Under the pieces are notes generated by a model. It did not search any database, was not told the origin of the DNA, and worked only from the letters and a program-made list of their open reading frames with translations. Below, in pieces: positions 32,661 to 41,661 of a stretch of 64,000 bases of DNA. This DNA is from JAQUGA01 sp964521105. Its GTDB lineage: Bacteria; Bacteroidota; Bacteroidia; Bacteroidales; WCHB1-69. The stretch is taken from positions 13,541 to 77,540 of the forward strand of contig CAZFPO010000003.1 in assembly GCA_964521105.1 (NCBI GenBank), in the 5' to 3' direction. The translations under genes were made by a program, and so were the position numbers. Numbering within the stretch: position 1 is the first letter of the stretch; every line of letters begins with the position of its first letter.

Positions 32661-35291
32661 CTAATCGATTGATTGATTAATTGAAAAATGGAATTGACCT
32701 TTGTTAGCACCCGGTATACCTGGAACCGCATCAAAACCGTATCCCCAGTCGAGACCTAAGACTCCAAACATTGGCAAAAACACTCTTACCCCAAAGCCAG
32801 CCGATTTATACATTTTAAATGGACTAAACTGATTAAACGACGACCAAGTGTTTCCCGATTCAACAAAACTTAATAGATAAATGGTTGCCGATGGATTTAA
32901 CGAAACTGGATAGCGAATTTCGGCGGTATATTTTGTAAACATTGAAGCGCCAATATATCCACTTGACCCAGTTGGAGTTAATGTATTATTTCCGTATCCA
33001 CGCATACCAATTAATTCGCGACCATCTAGTGCAAAACCCGACAAACCATCGCCACCTAAATAAAAACGCTCGAAAGGCGAAACTCCAATATTTGTATTAT
33101 AAGTTCCTAAATAACCAAACCGAAAACGCAAACTTGCCACAAAATTATCAACGATGTTTGTATACCATGAAGCATTAAATTTCCATTTGTGATATTCTAA
33201 CCAGCGATATTTATCTTGGTCGGTAAGGGTTGAATAATCGTCAATATTTTTTAATAACGAATAGGGTGGTGTAAGCTGCAACGACAATCCAATTTCCGAT
33301 CCTTTTCGAGGAAAAATTGGAGCGTCAATAGAGTTTCTGCTGAGGGAAACAGTATAACTTACATTGTTTGAATAGCCATTACTGAAACTAAATATTGACG
33401 TGTAATTATTTAACACATAGTTTTGAAAACTTACACCTTGACTTAAAATAAAAAAATCATCGGGCCATTTTAAACGTTGAGCAAGGCTAACCGAAACACC
33501 ATTTATATCAATAGATTGTCGTTTTGCATCGGTACGTTTTAAACCATTACTTTGAACTGAGTGATACGCTGAAACACTAAACGCATTCGGTTTTTTTCCA
33601 CCAAGCCAAGGTTCGGTAAAAGAAGCACTATACGATTGATACCAAGTACCATTTGATTGAGCACGAATGCTTATTTTTTGACCATCACCGGTAGGAATTG
33701 GACGCCATGCACCTTTTTTAAATAATTTTTTGCTCGAAAAATTATTAAACGAAACACCAATTGTTCCAACAACCATACCTGCACCCCAACCTCCAGAAAG
33801 CTCTAATTGGTCGGAAGAAGTTTCTTCAACCGTATATTCAATATCTACAGTGCCGTCAACTGGATTTGGTTTAGGGTTAATTCCAATTGTTTCCTGATTA
33901 AAATATCTAAGTTGAGCCATTTCGCGTTGTGAACGAATAATATCAGCACGACTAAACAACTCGCCAGGGATTGTTCTTAATTCGCGAATAATGACATGGT
34001 CATTTGTTCGAGTATTTCCAACAATGGTTATTTTATTTATTCGAGCTTGTTTTCCTTCGTTAATTCTAATATCAATATCAATAGAATCATTTTCGACATT
34101 AACCTCAACAGGATTTGCAGAGAAAAACAAATATCCATCGTCTAAATAAAGCGAATAAACGTCTGACCCATTTGGATTATACATTAAATTCGACTCCATT
34201 GTTTTATGGTCGTAAACATCACCTTTTTTTATTCCTAAAATTTGGGTTAAATAGGCGTCGGTATATTTTGTATTGCCCACCCAATTAATATTTCGAAAAT
34301 AAAATTTATTTCCCTCTTCTACTTTAATTCCAATATTCATCGACCGATTTGAAACCTTATAAAATGTGTCGGAAACAATGCGAGCATCGCGATATCCTTT
34401 TGAATTGTAGTAAGTTAAAAGAGCTCGTTTATCGGTTTCGTAATCTTCCATAATAAATTTTGAAGATTTGAAAATTCTAAGTTTAACTCGTTCTGAAAAA
34501 TAGTCGACGAAAATATCGGGCAATTCCTGTTTTCGATATTCGCTAAAATTTTTCACCACGTGAACCAAAAATGTATCAATTTTTTCGAGTGGATAAAATC
34601 GCAATTGCTCCTTAGTTTCTTTAAATGAACTTATTAGTTTTGATTTTTGGATTCCATTATTGCCCTCGAAATAAATTTCGTTAATTTTTATTTTTTTATT
34701 TTTTGTAATATCAATAAATAAAGCCAGGCTATTAGCCAGAGTTGTGTCAATTTCCTGACGAATGTTTACTTCTACGTTAAAAAAACCTTTATTTTTGAAT
34801 CGCTTTAAAATTAGGTTTTTAGTATTAACTATTAAATGTTCGGTAACTACATCGCCTCTGTTTAATTTAATATCTTCTCTAATTTCATCGGCTTCAACTT
34901 TACGAACACCCACAATAGAGAAGCGAGATAATCGAGGTCGTTCAACCAAGTAAAAATTAATAAAAATTAAGTTTCCTTCAATTTTTGAAACAGAAACGCT
35001 AACGTCATCAAACAGGTCCTGACTCCAAAGTTTTTGAATGGCATCGGAAATTTTTTCTCCTGGAACACGAATTTTATCACCTACCGAAATTCCAGTGAGA
35101 GCAATAATTGAATTATGATCATAGTATTTTACGCCGCTTACCGTAATTCCGCCCACTTCGTACTCTTTTGGGTTAGAGTAATCGATATTAATTTCGTCGG
35201 AAGCACCAATTTGTATTTGAGTAAACGCAAGTTGAGGAATAAAAAAAACAAGAGCAAAAAAGGAAATAGTTAGTAATAATTTGATTTTCAT
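32661..35291 (-). CDS. bamA: Outer membrane protein assembly factor BamA
   Basis: 876 residues with a signal peptide (cleavage near 25, LAFTQ). Five POTRA repeats occupy about 45-480 (EVGGITVSGVKYYDHNSIIALTGISVGD; FRNINWVGNTKYTDAYLTQILGIKKGDVYD; RINKITIVGNTRTNDHVIIRELRTIPGE), followed by the Omp85 beta-barrel with the conserved RGYGNN segment in loop 6 (MRGYGNNTLTPTGSSG). It inserts barrels into the outer membrane, including TolC, PorV and TonB receptors encoded here. Located between uppS (40 bp upstream) and skp. Confidence 0.95.
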   Translation of the reverse strand: MKIKLLLTISFFALVFFIPQLAFTQIQIGASDEINIDYSNPKEYEVGGITVSGVKYYDHNSIIALTGISVGDKIRVPGEKISDAIQKLWSQDLFDDVSVSVSKIEGNLIFINFYLVERPRLSRFSIVGVRKVEADEIREDIKLNRGDVVTEHLIVNTKNLILKRFKNKGFFNVEVNIRQEIDTTLANSLALFIDITKNKKIKINEIYFEGNNGIQKSKLISSFKETKEQLRFYPLEKIDTFLVHVVKNFSEYRKQELPDIFVDYFSERVKLRIFKSSKFIMEDYETDKRALLTYYNSKGYRDARIVSDTFYKVSNRSMNIGIKVEEGNKFYFRNINWVGNTKYTDAYLTQILGIKKGDVYDHKTMESNLMYNPNGSDVYSLYLDDGYLFFSANPVEVNVENDSIDIDIRINEGKQARINKITIVGNTRTNDHVIIRELRTIPGELFSRADIIRSQREMAQLRYFNQETIGINPKPNPVDGTVDIEYTVEETSSDQLELSGGWGAGMVVGTIGVSFNNFSSKKLFKKGAWRPIPTGDGQKISIRAQSNGTWYQSYSASFTEPWLGGKKPNAFSVSAYHSVQSNGLKRTDAKRQSIDINGVSVSLAQRLKWPDDFFILSQGVSFQNYVLNNYTSIFSFSNGYSNNVSYTVSLSRNSIDAPIFPRKGSEIGLSLQLTPPYSLLKNIDDYSTLTDQDKYRWLEYHKWKFNASWYTNIVDNFVASLRFRFGYLGTYNTNIGVSPFERFYLGGDGLSGFALDGRELIGMRGYGNNTLTPTGSSGYIGASMFTKYTAEIRYPVSLNPSATIYLLSFVESGNTWSSFNQFSPFKMYKSAGFGVRVFLPMFGVLGLDWGYGFDAVPGIPGANKGQFHFSINQSID

Positions 35292-35331
35292 AGTTAACGG
35301 TTTTCAAATATCAATTGGCAAATGTATTAAA

Positions 35332-36081
35332 TTATTGTTCATCATGAATTTGTTTGCCAGTTTTTCCAAATCGGCGTTCACGATGTTGAAAATCAAAAAT
35401 TGTTTCAAAAAAAGACTCTTTATTAAAGTCGGGCCAAAGGGTTGAAACAAAAGCAAACTCGCTATAAGAAGCCTGCCACATTAAAAAATTACTAAGACGT
35501 TTTTCGCCACTAGTTCTAATTATTAACTCTGGGTCGGGCATAAATGAGGTAGAAAGATTCTCGGAAATGGTTTTTTCGGAAATATTTTCAATTAGTATTT
35601 CACTATTTTTAACTTTTTCAGCAATGGTTTTCATTGCTTCGGTTATTTCCCATCTAGAGCTGTAGCTTAATGCAATTACCACGGATAAACCGGTACAATT
35701 TTTCGACCTATCAACAATATTATTTAATTGAAGCAGTGTGTTTTTATGTAAACGATTAATATCCCCAATAGTCATTATACGGATATTATTTTTAATGAGT
35801 TCTTCGGATTCTTTTTCGATAGAATGAACCATTAGTTCCATCAGCATATCTACCTCTTCTTTGGGGCGATTCCAATTTTCGGTTGAAAAAGCATACAATG
35901 TTAAGTATTTAACTCCAATTTCAGCCGCCGCTTCAATAACTTGTCGAACGGATTCAACTCCTTGTTGATGACCAAACGTACGATGTTTTCCTTGTTGTTC
36001 TGCCCACCTGCCATTACCGTCCATAATAATAGCAATGTGCTGTGGTATTTTTTTTATATTGATTTTTTCTTTAAAACTCAT
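35332..36081 (-). CDS. uppS: Isoprenyl transferase (undecaprenyl diphosphate synthase)
   Basis: 249 residues. It elongates farnesyl-PP with eight isopentenyl-PP units in cis to make the C55 carrier lipid for peptidoglycan and surface glycans. Seen: HIAIIMDGNGRWAEQQGK with catalytic D21, TLYAFSTENWNRPKEEV, and RTSGEKRLSNFLMWQ (substrate and Mg site). Cytoplasmic, membrane-peripheral. Downstream of the two PorG-like genes and upstream of bamA, an order I recall for P. gingivalis (porG, uppS, omp85, ompH, ompH). Confidence 0.96.
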   Translation of the reverse strand: MSFKEKINIKKIPQHIAIIMDGNGRWAEQQGKHRTFGHQQGVESVRQVIEAAAEIGVKYLTLYAFSTENWNRPKEEVDMLMELMVHSIEKESEELIKNNIRIMTIGDINRLHKNTLLQLNNIVDRSKNCTGLSVVIALSYSSRWEITEAMKTIAEKVKNSEILIENISEKTISENLSTSFMPDPELIIRTSGEKRLSNFLMWQASYSEFAFVSTLWPDFNKESFFETIFDFQHRERRFGKTGKQIHDEQ

Positions 36082-36115
36082 ACCTCAGAAACGTAATAAG
36101 AATAAGATTATTATT

Positions 36116-36964
36116 TTATCTTTTTTTACCAATCCTTTTAGATTTGTAAGTAGATTTTTGATAGGCACCACAACTTTGAGCCCCTTCAAAAATTTTAAAA
36201 GTAAGCCACAAACCGGTGTAATTATACCAGTCTTTAGTTTTAGAATTTCCGCGAGCACTACCCTCGACATGCTTAACAACGCTTCTGTCGGCTATTTCGG
36301 CAACTTTGGGTGAACGCTTTATAAACAACAAATCATTATCTGCATAAGTGCCACCAATATCATCGATATAATCGGTCCATGTTTTACGCATTCCCCATTC
36401 TAAACCAACCGAAAAGTTTTTCAAAAAATTAACTTTAAGACCTAACCCAAACGGCATACTTACACTAGTTAAAGAATAGTAATCCTTGGTTGGATATTTT
36501 GCCAAACCTTGTCCTTCGGTACCTAAAGGTTGCAAGTCGTACCAATGATTATCGAGTTGTGCTTGAGGATTAAATGAAAAAGCAGAAACACCAACAAACA
36601 TATAAGGTGAAAAGAAATTCTTTCCTTTTTGTGTGTATAGATTGAAAAAGTTAAATTCTGCTTGAGCAGAAATTTCGGAAATTGGTGATCTAAAACTCAA
36701 ATTTCGGACATTATTATAATTTGTTGCTTTATCACTGGCTTCTAACTGTCCGAATAAAGCACTTACTTTTAGAGCCCAGCGGGGATTAAAATTATAGCGA
36801 TACACTATTCCACCAGCGGAATTTGTATTGGTAAAGTGTTTTGCGGGATTTAAATCGCCTATATAATAGGCTGTTCCAACAAAAATGCCCAACTCCGAAC
36901 GCTGAGCAAAAGCAGAAATGCTTGTAAGAAATACTATTACAAGAATACTTATAATCTTTTTCAT
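36116..36964 (-). CDS. porG: DUF6089 / PorG-like outer membrane barrel (paralogue B)
   Basis: 282 residues from the chosen ATG. Signal peptide MKKIISILVIVFLTSISAFAQ. An eight-strand-type barrel pattern with the family stretches GIFVGTAYYIGDLN, YNNVRNLSFRSPISEISAQAEF, LQPLGTEGQGLAKYP and FSVGLEWGMRKTWTDYIDDIGGTY. The basic C-terminal tail (YKSKRIGKKR) has no terminal aromatic. This family includes PorG, the T9SS outer-membrane protein that tethers the PorK/PorN ring. A longer frame runs back into the paralogue upstream; the ATG at 36964 begins the signal peptide. Lies 34 bp before uppS, matching P. gingivalis porG context. Confidence 0.82.
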   Translation of the reverse strand: MKKIISILVIVFLTSISAFAQRSELGIFVGTAYYIGDLNPAKHFTNTNSAGGIVYRYNFNPRWALKVSALFGQLEASDKATNYNNVRNLSFRSPISEISAQAEFNFFNLYTQKGKNFFSPYMFVGVSAFSFNPQAQLDNHWYDLQPLGTEGQGLAKYPTKDYYSLTSVSMPFGLGLKVNFLKNFSVGLEWGMRKTWTDYIDDIGGTYADNDLLFIKRSPKVAEIADRSVVKHVEGSARGNSKTKDWYNYTGLWLTFKIFEGAQSCGAYQKSTYKSKRIGKKR

Positions 36965-36986
36965 TGTAATTGAGTTTTGTCGTTTT

Positions 36987-37898
36987 CTAATATTGGAACG
37001 AACAAATATTGGCAGTTGTTTTAAAAAGATTGATATAAAGTGTAAATTGAGCAAACATGTATGAGTCTTTGTTTGATGGATTACCTCTTTGTTCACCTGG
37101 GCGAGTAGAATAAACAGCAATAGGGTCGGTTAAATCGGCAGGATTTGAAAAATATGCAGCCACATCGCCTTTAACACTACGTATTTTGTTCACGTCAAAA
37201 TAAGTTGTACTAACATCATCCATATAATCCGATGAAGTCCATCGCATTCCGTATTCAAAACCTAAACTATATCTTCTGTTAAGGTCGTATTTTACACCAA
37301 CACCATAGGGAAAAGTAAAGGCAATTTTTGAATATGGTTTACGGGTATCAACTAAACCTTGTCCTTCGGTACCAAGAGGTTGTAATTCAACCCAAGAACC
37401 ATCGGTATATTTTCCTTTCGGATTTGTATAAGCACCGCCAATTCCCATAAAAACATAACTGGTAATGGGCACGCGATTGGTTTTTCTACGACCCCATTGT
37501 TTACCAACGTTTTGCATAGTTAAATAAAACTCCGCTTGTCCTGATACTTCAACTAATATTGAACGAAAATGTAAATTACGAACATTTCTATTAACTTGAG
37601 CTGTCCAAACATCGTCTCCACCTATCCATCCAAAATAGCCATTTGCTTTTAAGTTTAATCGTTCTAAAAGGCGATAGCTGAAACCTGCACCCATTATAGC
37701 ACGGGTAGATTGAAGGTCAAAATCTTTTAATCCAAATGAGCCAATATCTTTAGATCCACCTAAATCACCTAAAAAATTTGAACCTCCTAAATGTACTGTT
37801 ATAAATGAACGATTTTTCTTCCATCTTTGTGCATTTGCCTGATTATATAATCCAAGCACAAAAACAATTAGAACCGTGATTTTAAGCCAATTTTTCAT
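36987..37898 (-). CDS. DUF6089 / PorG-like outer membrane barrel (paralogue A)
   Basis: 303 residues; signal peptide (cleavage near 23, NQANAQ). Clearly related to the next gene: FITVHLGGSNFLGDLGGS, NVRNLHFRSILVEVSGQAEFYL, LQPLGTEGQGLVDTRK, YSLGFEYGMRWTSSDYMDDV, and a similar C-terminal Cys (ANICSFQY). The shared GTEGQGL motif and strand order show a tandem duplication. It is 22 bp upstream of paralogue B on the same transcript. Either could be the true PorG; paralogue B has the conserved uppS neighbour. A -7 box TATATTTG lies at 37959-37952. Confidence 0.82.
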   Translation of the reverse strand: MKNWLKITVLIVFVLGLYNQANAQRWKKNRSFITVHLGGSNFLGDLGGSKDIGSFGLKDFDLQSTRAIMGAGFSYRLLERLNLKANGYFGWIGGDDVWTAQVNRNVRNLHFRSILVEVSGQAEFYLTMQNVGKQWGRRKTNRVPITSYVFMGIGGAYTNPKGKYTDGSWVELQPLGTEGQGLVDTRKPYSKIAFTFPYGVGVKYDLNRRYSLGFEYGMRWTSSDYMDDVSTTYFDVNKIRSVKGDVAAYFSNPADLTDPIAVYSTRPGEQRGNPSNKDSYMFAQFTLYINLFKTTANICSFQY

Positions 37899-37951
37899 AT
37901 TAATATCTTAATTATCAAGTAAAAACTCTCTGTAAAAACGTACAAAATAAG

Positions 37952-38061
37952 CAAATATAATCCAATAATCCAAGTTTTTATATAAAATATTTGTGTTAAT
38001 TCCTCAAAATAGCATATAAAATTGAAAAAAAATGGTCGTATTTAATTAATTTATACTTTTG
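37952..38061. promoter_or_regulatory. Divergent promoters of the PorG-like operon and the radical SAM gene
   Basis: Minus-strand -7 box TATATTTG at 37959-37952 and plus-strand -7 box TACTTTTG at 38054-38061. The -33 elements are weak in both directions. Confidence 0.5.
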
Positions 38062-38085
38062 CAAACTTCACAATTATACGCTAAT

Positions 38086-39906
38086 ATGCCAAATTGGTTA
38101 CCAATTACCTTAAAAGAATTTGAAAAATTAGGATGGACACAAGCAGATGTTATATTAATTAGTGGTGATGCTTATGTTGACCACCCTTCTTTTGGTGCTG
38201 CTATCATTGGAAGATGGATAGAGTTTTTAGGTTATAAAGTAGCAATTATACCTCAACCAAATTGGCGAGATGACTTACGCGATTTTAGAAAATTTGGGGC
38301 TCCAAAACTCTTTTTTGGCGTAACATCGGGCAATATGGATTCGATGGTTAATCATTATACTGCGTTTAAACGACTACGTTCGGATGATGCCTATACTCCG
38401 GGCGGAATTGCTGGGTTTAGACCCGATTATGCCACCGAAGTTTATACTAAAATTTTAAAATCACTTTATCCCGAAGTTCCAGTTATAATTGGAGGAGTTG
38501 AGGCATCGATGCGAAGATTAACACATTACGACTATTGGTCTGATTCGATAAAACCATCAATTTTAGAAAGTAGTGGTGCCGACATGCTTGTATATGGAAT
38601 GGGTGAGATTACCATAAAAAACATTTTAGAAAAACTTTCTAAAGGGATTTCCATAAATGAAATAAACGACCTCCCTCAAACCGCTATAATTAGGCATAAA
38701 TCAAAACTTGAAAAATACACTAATTTTATTTCACTACCTTCCAATGAAGCATGTTTTAAATCAAAACAAGAATTTGCAAAATCATTCACTTTGTTTGAAA
38801 CAGAAAGTCATAAATTGAATGCCAAGGGATTAATTCAACCACATGGTGATTTTGCAGTAGTAGTAAATCCACCTTTGCCACCACCGAGTGAAAAAGAGAT
38901 GGATTCGTTTTACGATTTATCGTTCACTCGCTTACCTCATCCAAAATATTTAAAAAGAGGCATCATTCCAGCGTGGGAAATGATAAAAAATTCGATTACA
39001 ATTCATCGAGGTTGTTTTGGTGGCTGCAGTTTTTGTGCTATTTCGGCACATCAAGGAAAATTTATTTCAAGTCGTTCGGAAAATTCTATTTTAAATGAAA
39101 TAGCAATAATTTCTGAAGATAAAAATTTTTCCGGTCATATTACCGATTTAGGTGGTCCTTCGGCAAATATGTTTAAAATGAAAGGATTAAACCTTGCTAT
39201 TTGTGAAAAATGCAGTCGTCCATCCTGCTTGTTTCCAAACGTTTGCAAAAATCTTTGTACCGATCATTCTTCTTTAATTCAATTGTATAAAAAATCGTCG
39301 GAAGTTAAGGGAATTAAAAAAATCACCATAGGAAGTGGAATTCGTTATGACTTATTTATTAATCGACCCGTGGAAGAAAATTTGAAATATAAGCATTTTG
39401 AATACTTTGAAACGTTGGTTAAAAATCATGTTTCGGGAAGATTAAAAGTAGCTCCAGAAAATACAGAAGATAGTGTTTTGAAGTTAATGAGAAAACCCAG
39501 TATTTTATTATATGAAGCCTTAAACAAACAATTTTTAAAAATCAACTCCAAGTATAATTTGAATTATCAATTGATTCCATATTTAATATCAAATTATCCA
39601 GGTAGTAGTTTTGATGATTTGGTAAACATGACTTTATGGCTTAAAAAAAACGACATAAGGCCTGAGCAAATTCAAGATTTCACACCAACACCCATGACTT
39701 ATTCAACCACTGTTTACTATTGTGGATTTGATCCATATACACATAAAAAAGTTAATATTTTAAAAGATGTAGGTGAACGAAAAAAAAATCAAATATTGTT
39801 TTTTTATTACAAAAAGGAAAATAAGCAAGCTATAACAAACATATTACTGAAGCATAACAGAGGGAATGTAATAAAAAAAATCACTACTGACCGATTAAAA
39901 GTTTAA
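38086..39906 (+). CDS. YgiQ-family radical SAM protein
   Basis: 606 residues. N-terminal B12-binding-like region about 15-170 (DVILISGDAYVDHPSFGAAI, IIGGVEASMRRLTHYDYW), then the radical SAM core with the [4Fe-4S] triad C310, C314, C317 in HRGCFGGCSFCAIS. A second cysteine cluster (CEKCSRPSCLFPNVCKNLC, about 368-386) may bind another cluster. YgiQ proteins (UPF0313) are widespread with no assigned reaction. The frame extends 27 bp upstream to a TTG, but that codon is part of the -7 box TACTTTTG (38054-38061), so the ATG at 38086 is the start. Single-gene unit. Confidence 0.9.
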   Translation: MPNWLPITLKEFEKLGWTQADVILISGDAYVDHPSFGAAIIGRWIEFLGYKVAIIPQPNWRDDLRDFRKFGAPKLFFGVTSGNMDSMVNHYTAFKRLRSDDAYTPGGIAGFRPDYATEVYTKILKSLYPEVPVIIGGVEASMRRLTHYDYWSDSIKPSILESSGADMLVYGMGEITIKNILEKLSKGISINEINDLPQTAIIRHKSKLEKYTNFISLPSNEACFKSKQEFAKSFTLFETESHKLNAKGLIQPHGDFAVVVNPPLPPPSEKEMDSFYDLSFTRLPHPKYLKRGIIPAWEMIKNSITIHRGCFGGCSFCAISAHQGKFISSRSENSILNEIAIISEDKNFSGHITDLGGPSANMFKMKGLNLAICEKCSRPSCLFPNVCKNLCTDHSSLIQLYKKSSEVKGIKKITIGSGIRYDLFINRPVEENLKYKHFEYFETLVKNHVSGRLKVAPENTEDSVLKLMRKPSILLYEALNKQFLKINSKYNLNYQLIPYLISNYPGSSFDDLVNMTLWLKKNDIRPEQIQDFTPTPMTYSTTVYYCGFDPYTHKKVNILKDVGERKKNQILFFYYKKENKQAITNILLKHNRGNVIKKITTDRLKV

Positions 39907-40762
39907 AACCTCCTTCGGCGGTTAAAATTCATCTCCGTCAGCCGACGGATACCAATGACAGAATTCGGCATCTACCTCATTTACAACTCATTAATAATTC
40001 TCAAATCAACAGTTCTTTCTCATGTTTTTCAATAATTTAATGTGATTTTTTCTTCGTTTAGATTTTTATTTTTCTTTTTTATCTACTAGCCTTATTTTGG
40101 CATTAAATTTAAATTTTTTCACGCCCTTAAGCCGGGCAGGCTCATACTTTTTTTCATTGCCAAAAAAAGTAAGCAAAAAAAGCTAGGCAAAACTAATGCT
40201 TCCACCCGCCCTGATAAAACAAAAGAAATTCAAGAAAAGTAGTCAAATCAAAAAACGCCACCACTATATCCTTTTATAGGTTTTTTGTTTGAGACGCAAG
40301 CGCCTTTTCCGAATTTCTAATTGTTTTATCATTCACGCCATCGTCTTGCCGCTCCGCCAGCTGGCGGATTGCCATTGCCACCGCACGAGTTTAGCAGTTT
40401 TAGTATTTATAGATTTTAAAGGAGTCCTCTCTGCCGTTCGGTTGTATCTATTTGATTACGCTATCGCGGTGTGTTCCTAAGTTTATATATACTTGTAAGC
40501 AACAATTTTTCAAACTGTCATCAAATCTTTATTTTCAAAATTTTGAATATCTTCTCTGAATGACAAGGCTTTTGGTGAATTCAGTAGGATAATGGGTTGG
40601 TTGGCGACGGAGTCGCCAACCAACCCATTATCCTAAGTGTAACTAACTGATTGTCATTCCGAACGCAGTGAGGAATCTTTTAAAATATATGTTTTTATTT
40701 ATTTAATGGGTCAGTAGTGAAAAAAAATATTTAATTTTAAACAACATTAATTTTATCAACTT
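39907..40762. other. Gene-free repeat-rich intergenic region
   Basis: About 860 bp without a credible gene and locally richer in GC than its surroundings. It contains an inverted TCCGTC/GACGGA (39934-39949), stretches such as TTGCCAAAAAAAGTAAGC near 40158-40175 that I associate with dispersed Bacteroidota intergenic repeats, a perfect 16-bp palindrome TCCGCCAGCTGGCGGA (40353-40368), a long hairpin (40585-40635) flanked by inverted GAATGACA (40558-40565) and TGTCATTC (40652-40659), and the phrase GTCATTCCGAACGCAGTGAG. It looks like a graveyard of dispersed palindromic repeats. Confidence 0.6.
40585..40635. repeat. Perfect 24-bp-arm palindrome with GGA loop
   Basis: Left arm 40585-40608 (starting TAGGATAATGGGTTGGTTGG) and right arm 40612-40635 are exact reverse complements separated by 3 nt. 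Flanked by inverted GAATGACA/TGTCATTC. No T-tract, and no adjacent gene ends here, so it is not an ordinary terminator. Confidence 0.85.
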
Positions 40763-40792
40763 TTTGTATTTATAAAATAAACCGTACTTTTG
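40763..40792 (+). promoter_or_regulatory. FKBP gene promoter
   Basis: -33 TTTG (40763-40766), 18-bp spacer, -7 box TACTTTTG (40785-40792), 19 bp before the ATG at 40812. Confidence 0.7.
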
Positions 40793-40811
40793 CGAAAATA
40801 AAAAAATCATT

Positions 40812-41504
40812 ATGAAAAAAATAATTGTAAGCATTTTTAGCATTATTTTAATTACAGGGTCTATAGTGGCTCAAAATAATAAAACAAAAACCAATGTGAT
40901 GAAAAATGAAAAAGACAGCATCAGCTATTTATTAGGAAATGAAGTTGGTAACTATTACCGAACAAACGACATCGAAATTATCCAAGATATTTTTATTGAA
41001 GGTTTAATTGATGGATTACAAAATAAAGGGAAGATGGACGATCAAACAAAACAAAAAGTGATGGCTCAATTCCAAATTATTCAACAAGAAAAATCAAACA
41101 AACAATTACAAATCATAAAAGACAAGGGCAAACAGTTTTTAGAAAATAACAAAAAAAATCCTGATGTAAAAGTAACAGCAAGTGGTTTACAATACAAGGT
41201 ATTACGAGCAGCTAATGGAGTTTCGCCCAATGTAAACGATAAGGTAAAAGTACATTATCATGGCACCTTAATCGATGGAACTGTGTTCGACTCATCGGTT
41301 GAACGTGGCGAGCCTATTGTTTTTGGATTAAACCAAGTTATTAAAGGCTGGACAGAAGGCTTACAGTTGATGAAAACTGGTGAAAAATTTATTTTTTACA
41401 TACCTTCTGAATTAGGATATGGTGATAGAGCTGCTGGTCCAAAAATTCCAGGTGGATCCACTTTGATTTTTGAGGTAGAGCTTTTTGAAGTAAACCCAAA
41501 ATAA
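40812..41504 (+). CDS. FKBP-type peptidyl-prolyl cis-trans isomerase (FkpA/Mip type)
   Basis: 230 residues. Signal peptide (cleavage near 20, GSIVAQ), an N-terminal helical dimerisation domain about 33-110 (DSISYLLGNEVGNYYRTN, then a long Lys/Gln helix), and a C-terminal FKBP domain about 115-229 with a full active site (VKVHYHGTLIDGTVFDSS, VIKGWTEGLQLMKTGEKF, IPSELGYGDRAAG, GSTLIFEVELFEV). It acts as a dimeric periplasmic foldase and chaperone. No lipobox. Own promoter and a strong terminator. Confidence 0.94.
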   Translation: MKKIIVSIFSIILITGSIVAQNNKTKTNVMKNEKDSISYLLGNEVGNYYRTNDIEIIQDIFIEGLIDGLQNKGKMDDQTKQKVMAQFQIIQQEKSNKQLQIIKDKGKQFLENNKKNPDVKVTASGLQYKVLRAANGVSPNVNDKVKVHYHGTLIDGTVFDSSVERGEPIVFGLNQVIKGWTEGLQLMKTGEKFIFYIPSELGYGDRAAGPKIPGGSTLIFEVELFEVNPK

Positions 41505-41520
41505 GATATTAAATTTTGAT

Positions 41521-41554
41521 AAAAAAAGCCAAATTAATTAATTTGGCTTTTTTT
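41521..41554 (+). terminator. Terminator of the FKBP gene
   Basis: AAAGCCAAATTAAT pairs with ATTAATTTGGCTTT, with a following T-run, 16 bp past the stop. Confidence 0.88.
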
Positions 41555-41630
41555 GTTTTACAAAGTTTGATTAACAACTACTTGTGGAATACTATTTTAA
41601 AAAGTTGATTTAGGAGTATGGCTAAATGTA

Positions 41631-41638
41631 TATTTTTG
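41631..41638 (+). promoter_or_regulatory. -7 box of the envC-like gene
   Basis: TATTTTTG, 23 bp before the ATG at 41662. A TTG lies at 41605-41607, a longer spacing (23 bp) than usual. Confidence 0.5.
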
Positions 41639-41661
41639 TACTAAATTGTGAAAAGCAGCTC

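Noticed and set aside
40289..40480. 63-codon plus-strand frame in the repeat-rich gap
   Set aside because: It overlaps palindromic repeats, has no promoter and no protein-like composition.
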